The notes beneath the pieces are model-generated. The model searched no databases. It had not been told where the DNA came from and worked only from the letters and a program-made list of their open reading frames with translations. A stretch of 64,000 nt of DNA from Dyella tabacisoli. GTDB lineage: Bacteria; Pseudomonadota; Gammaproteobacteria; Xanthomonadales; Rhodanobacteraceae. The DNA is taken from NCBI RefSeq assembly GCF_003350925.1, contig NZ_KZ857173.1, positions 682,001-746,000 of the forward strand, given 5' to 3'. Of this stretch, positions 63,697-64,000 are shown one piece after another (position 1 is the first letter of the stretch; each line of letters starts with the position of its first letter). The translations under genes were made by a program, and so were the position numbers.

Positions 63697-63900
63697 TCAA
63701 CAGCAGTCACACCCGCCGAACCCGCCGCACGAAACGGTGGTCGCGCTGGTAAACATATTCATCCCCGCGGTCGAGCTGGTCAGTGCCGCCTCGGTCGCTG
63801 CCGCACCTTCGATGTAGAGTGGACCGGCCGGATTCTCCATGCCGTCAATGCTGTCCGAACCGCTGAGCCAGCCCGAAACGATATCGTCAGTCTGTTGCAT
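63697..63900 (-). CDS. lanA: Lanthipeptide precursor peptide (LanA)
   Basis: A 67-residue peptide. The acidic leader (QTDDIVSGWLSGSDSIDGME) leads into ENPAGPLYIEGAAATEAAL. The probable core is the last ~27 residues with nine Ser/Thr (T41, S42, S43, T44, T51, S52, T54, T55, S57) and four cysteines (C58, C64, C66, C67) in SCGGFGGCDCC. No GG/GA cleavage site is unambiguous. AGGAG 7 bases before the start supports it. The neighbouring LanM is the evident modifying enzyme. The end of the window cuts off upstream genes. Confidence 0.85.
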   Translation of the reverse strand: MQQTDDIVSGWLSGSDSIDGMENPAGPLYIEGAAATEAALTSSTAGMNMFTSATTVSCGGFGGCDCC

Positions 63901-64000
63901 AGCGTTACTCCTAAGCTATCGAGTTGGATTTGAATGGCAGCCAATCCCACTTCTCCGGGATTGAAGCCATTCCCGAACATTGATATTCAAGACGTATGCG
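63901..64000. promoter_or_regulatory. Upstream region of the lanthipeptide operon
   Basis: The last 100 bases hold the precursor ribosome site AGGAG and presumably its promoter. I see no confident -10/-35 pair. A weak AATCCC/GGGATT inverted repeat is present. Confidence 0.3.

Noticed and set aside
1-64000. rRNA, tRNA, complete insertion sequences or prophage genes
   Set aside because: None recognised on either strand by motif or product.

Overview
This window looks like chromosomal DNA of a Gram-negative gammaproteobacterium of the Xanthomonadales, probably Rhodanobacteraceae (Dyella, Luteibacter or Rhodanobacter type). That placement is an inference from GC-rich codon use, several TonB-dependent receptors, an Oar-type N-terminal domain, DUF1501/DUF1800 and DUF1326/DUF2182 gene pairs and a TypA gene. 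I see no rRNA, tRNA, CRISPR array or intact insertion sequence.

Layout. 0-8 kb: a TonB-dependent receptor and a PHB-depolymerase-type esterase face a GntP-family permease and a secreted lipase, a plausible polyester or hydroxyacid scavenging module; next comes a lipoprotein ending in a type IV pilin-like domain. 8-10 kb: typA with strong terminators. 10-25 kb: a galactoside/amino-sugar locus. On the minus strand lie an AgaS-like isomerase, two PfkB kinases, a TonB receptor, a clan GH-D-like hydrolase, a GH35 beta-galactosidase and a ricin-type lectin. On the plus strand lie a class I aldolase, an amidohydrolase and a DeoR regulator. 25-30 kb: a DUF1800/DUF1501 pair and a PadR/membrane-sensor pair.

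30.1-38.3 kb is the most unusual part. About 17 small, mostly unrelated genes all lie on the minus strand. Each is bounded by a copy of a 24-bp hairpin (9-bp arms around a conserved GGGTCG loop), and most stop codons fall 1-40 bp before the next hairpin. The genes include SUKH (SMI1/KNR4), barstar-like and DUF2442-like proteins, so part of the array resembles orphan immunity genes. Four of the genes carry single-frame breaks, three of them in short homopolymer runs. Copies of a second repeat, sharing an exact 19-bp segment, flank the array on both sides.

38.5-55 kb is a mosaic: DUF1326-DUF2182-EamA; an OprB-like porin; an orphan Oar domain; VOC proteins; a TetR/SDR/NTF2 module with two operator palindromes; a beta-lactamase-family hydrolase; a GntR(YtrA)-ABC transporter operon with its own operator; and an M19 dipeptidase homologue lacking the usual HxD ligands.

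55-64 kb: a ribbon-helix-helix/VOC pair, methyltransferases, the remnant of a large ATPase, a trypsin-like protease and a class V aminotransferase. At the right edge is a class II lanthipeptide system: a 67-residue Cys-rich precursor followed, after a hairpin, by a 944-residue LanM. Its transporter or protease is not in the window.
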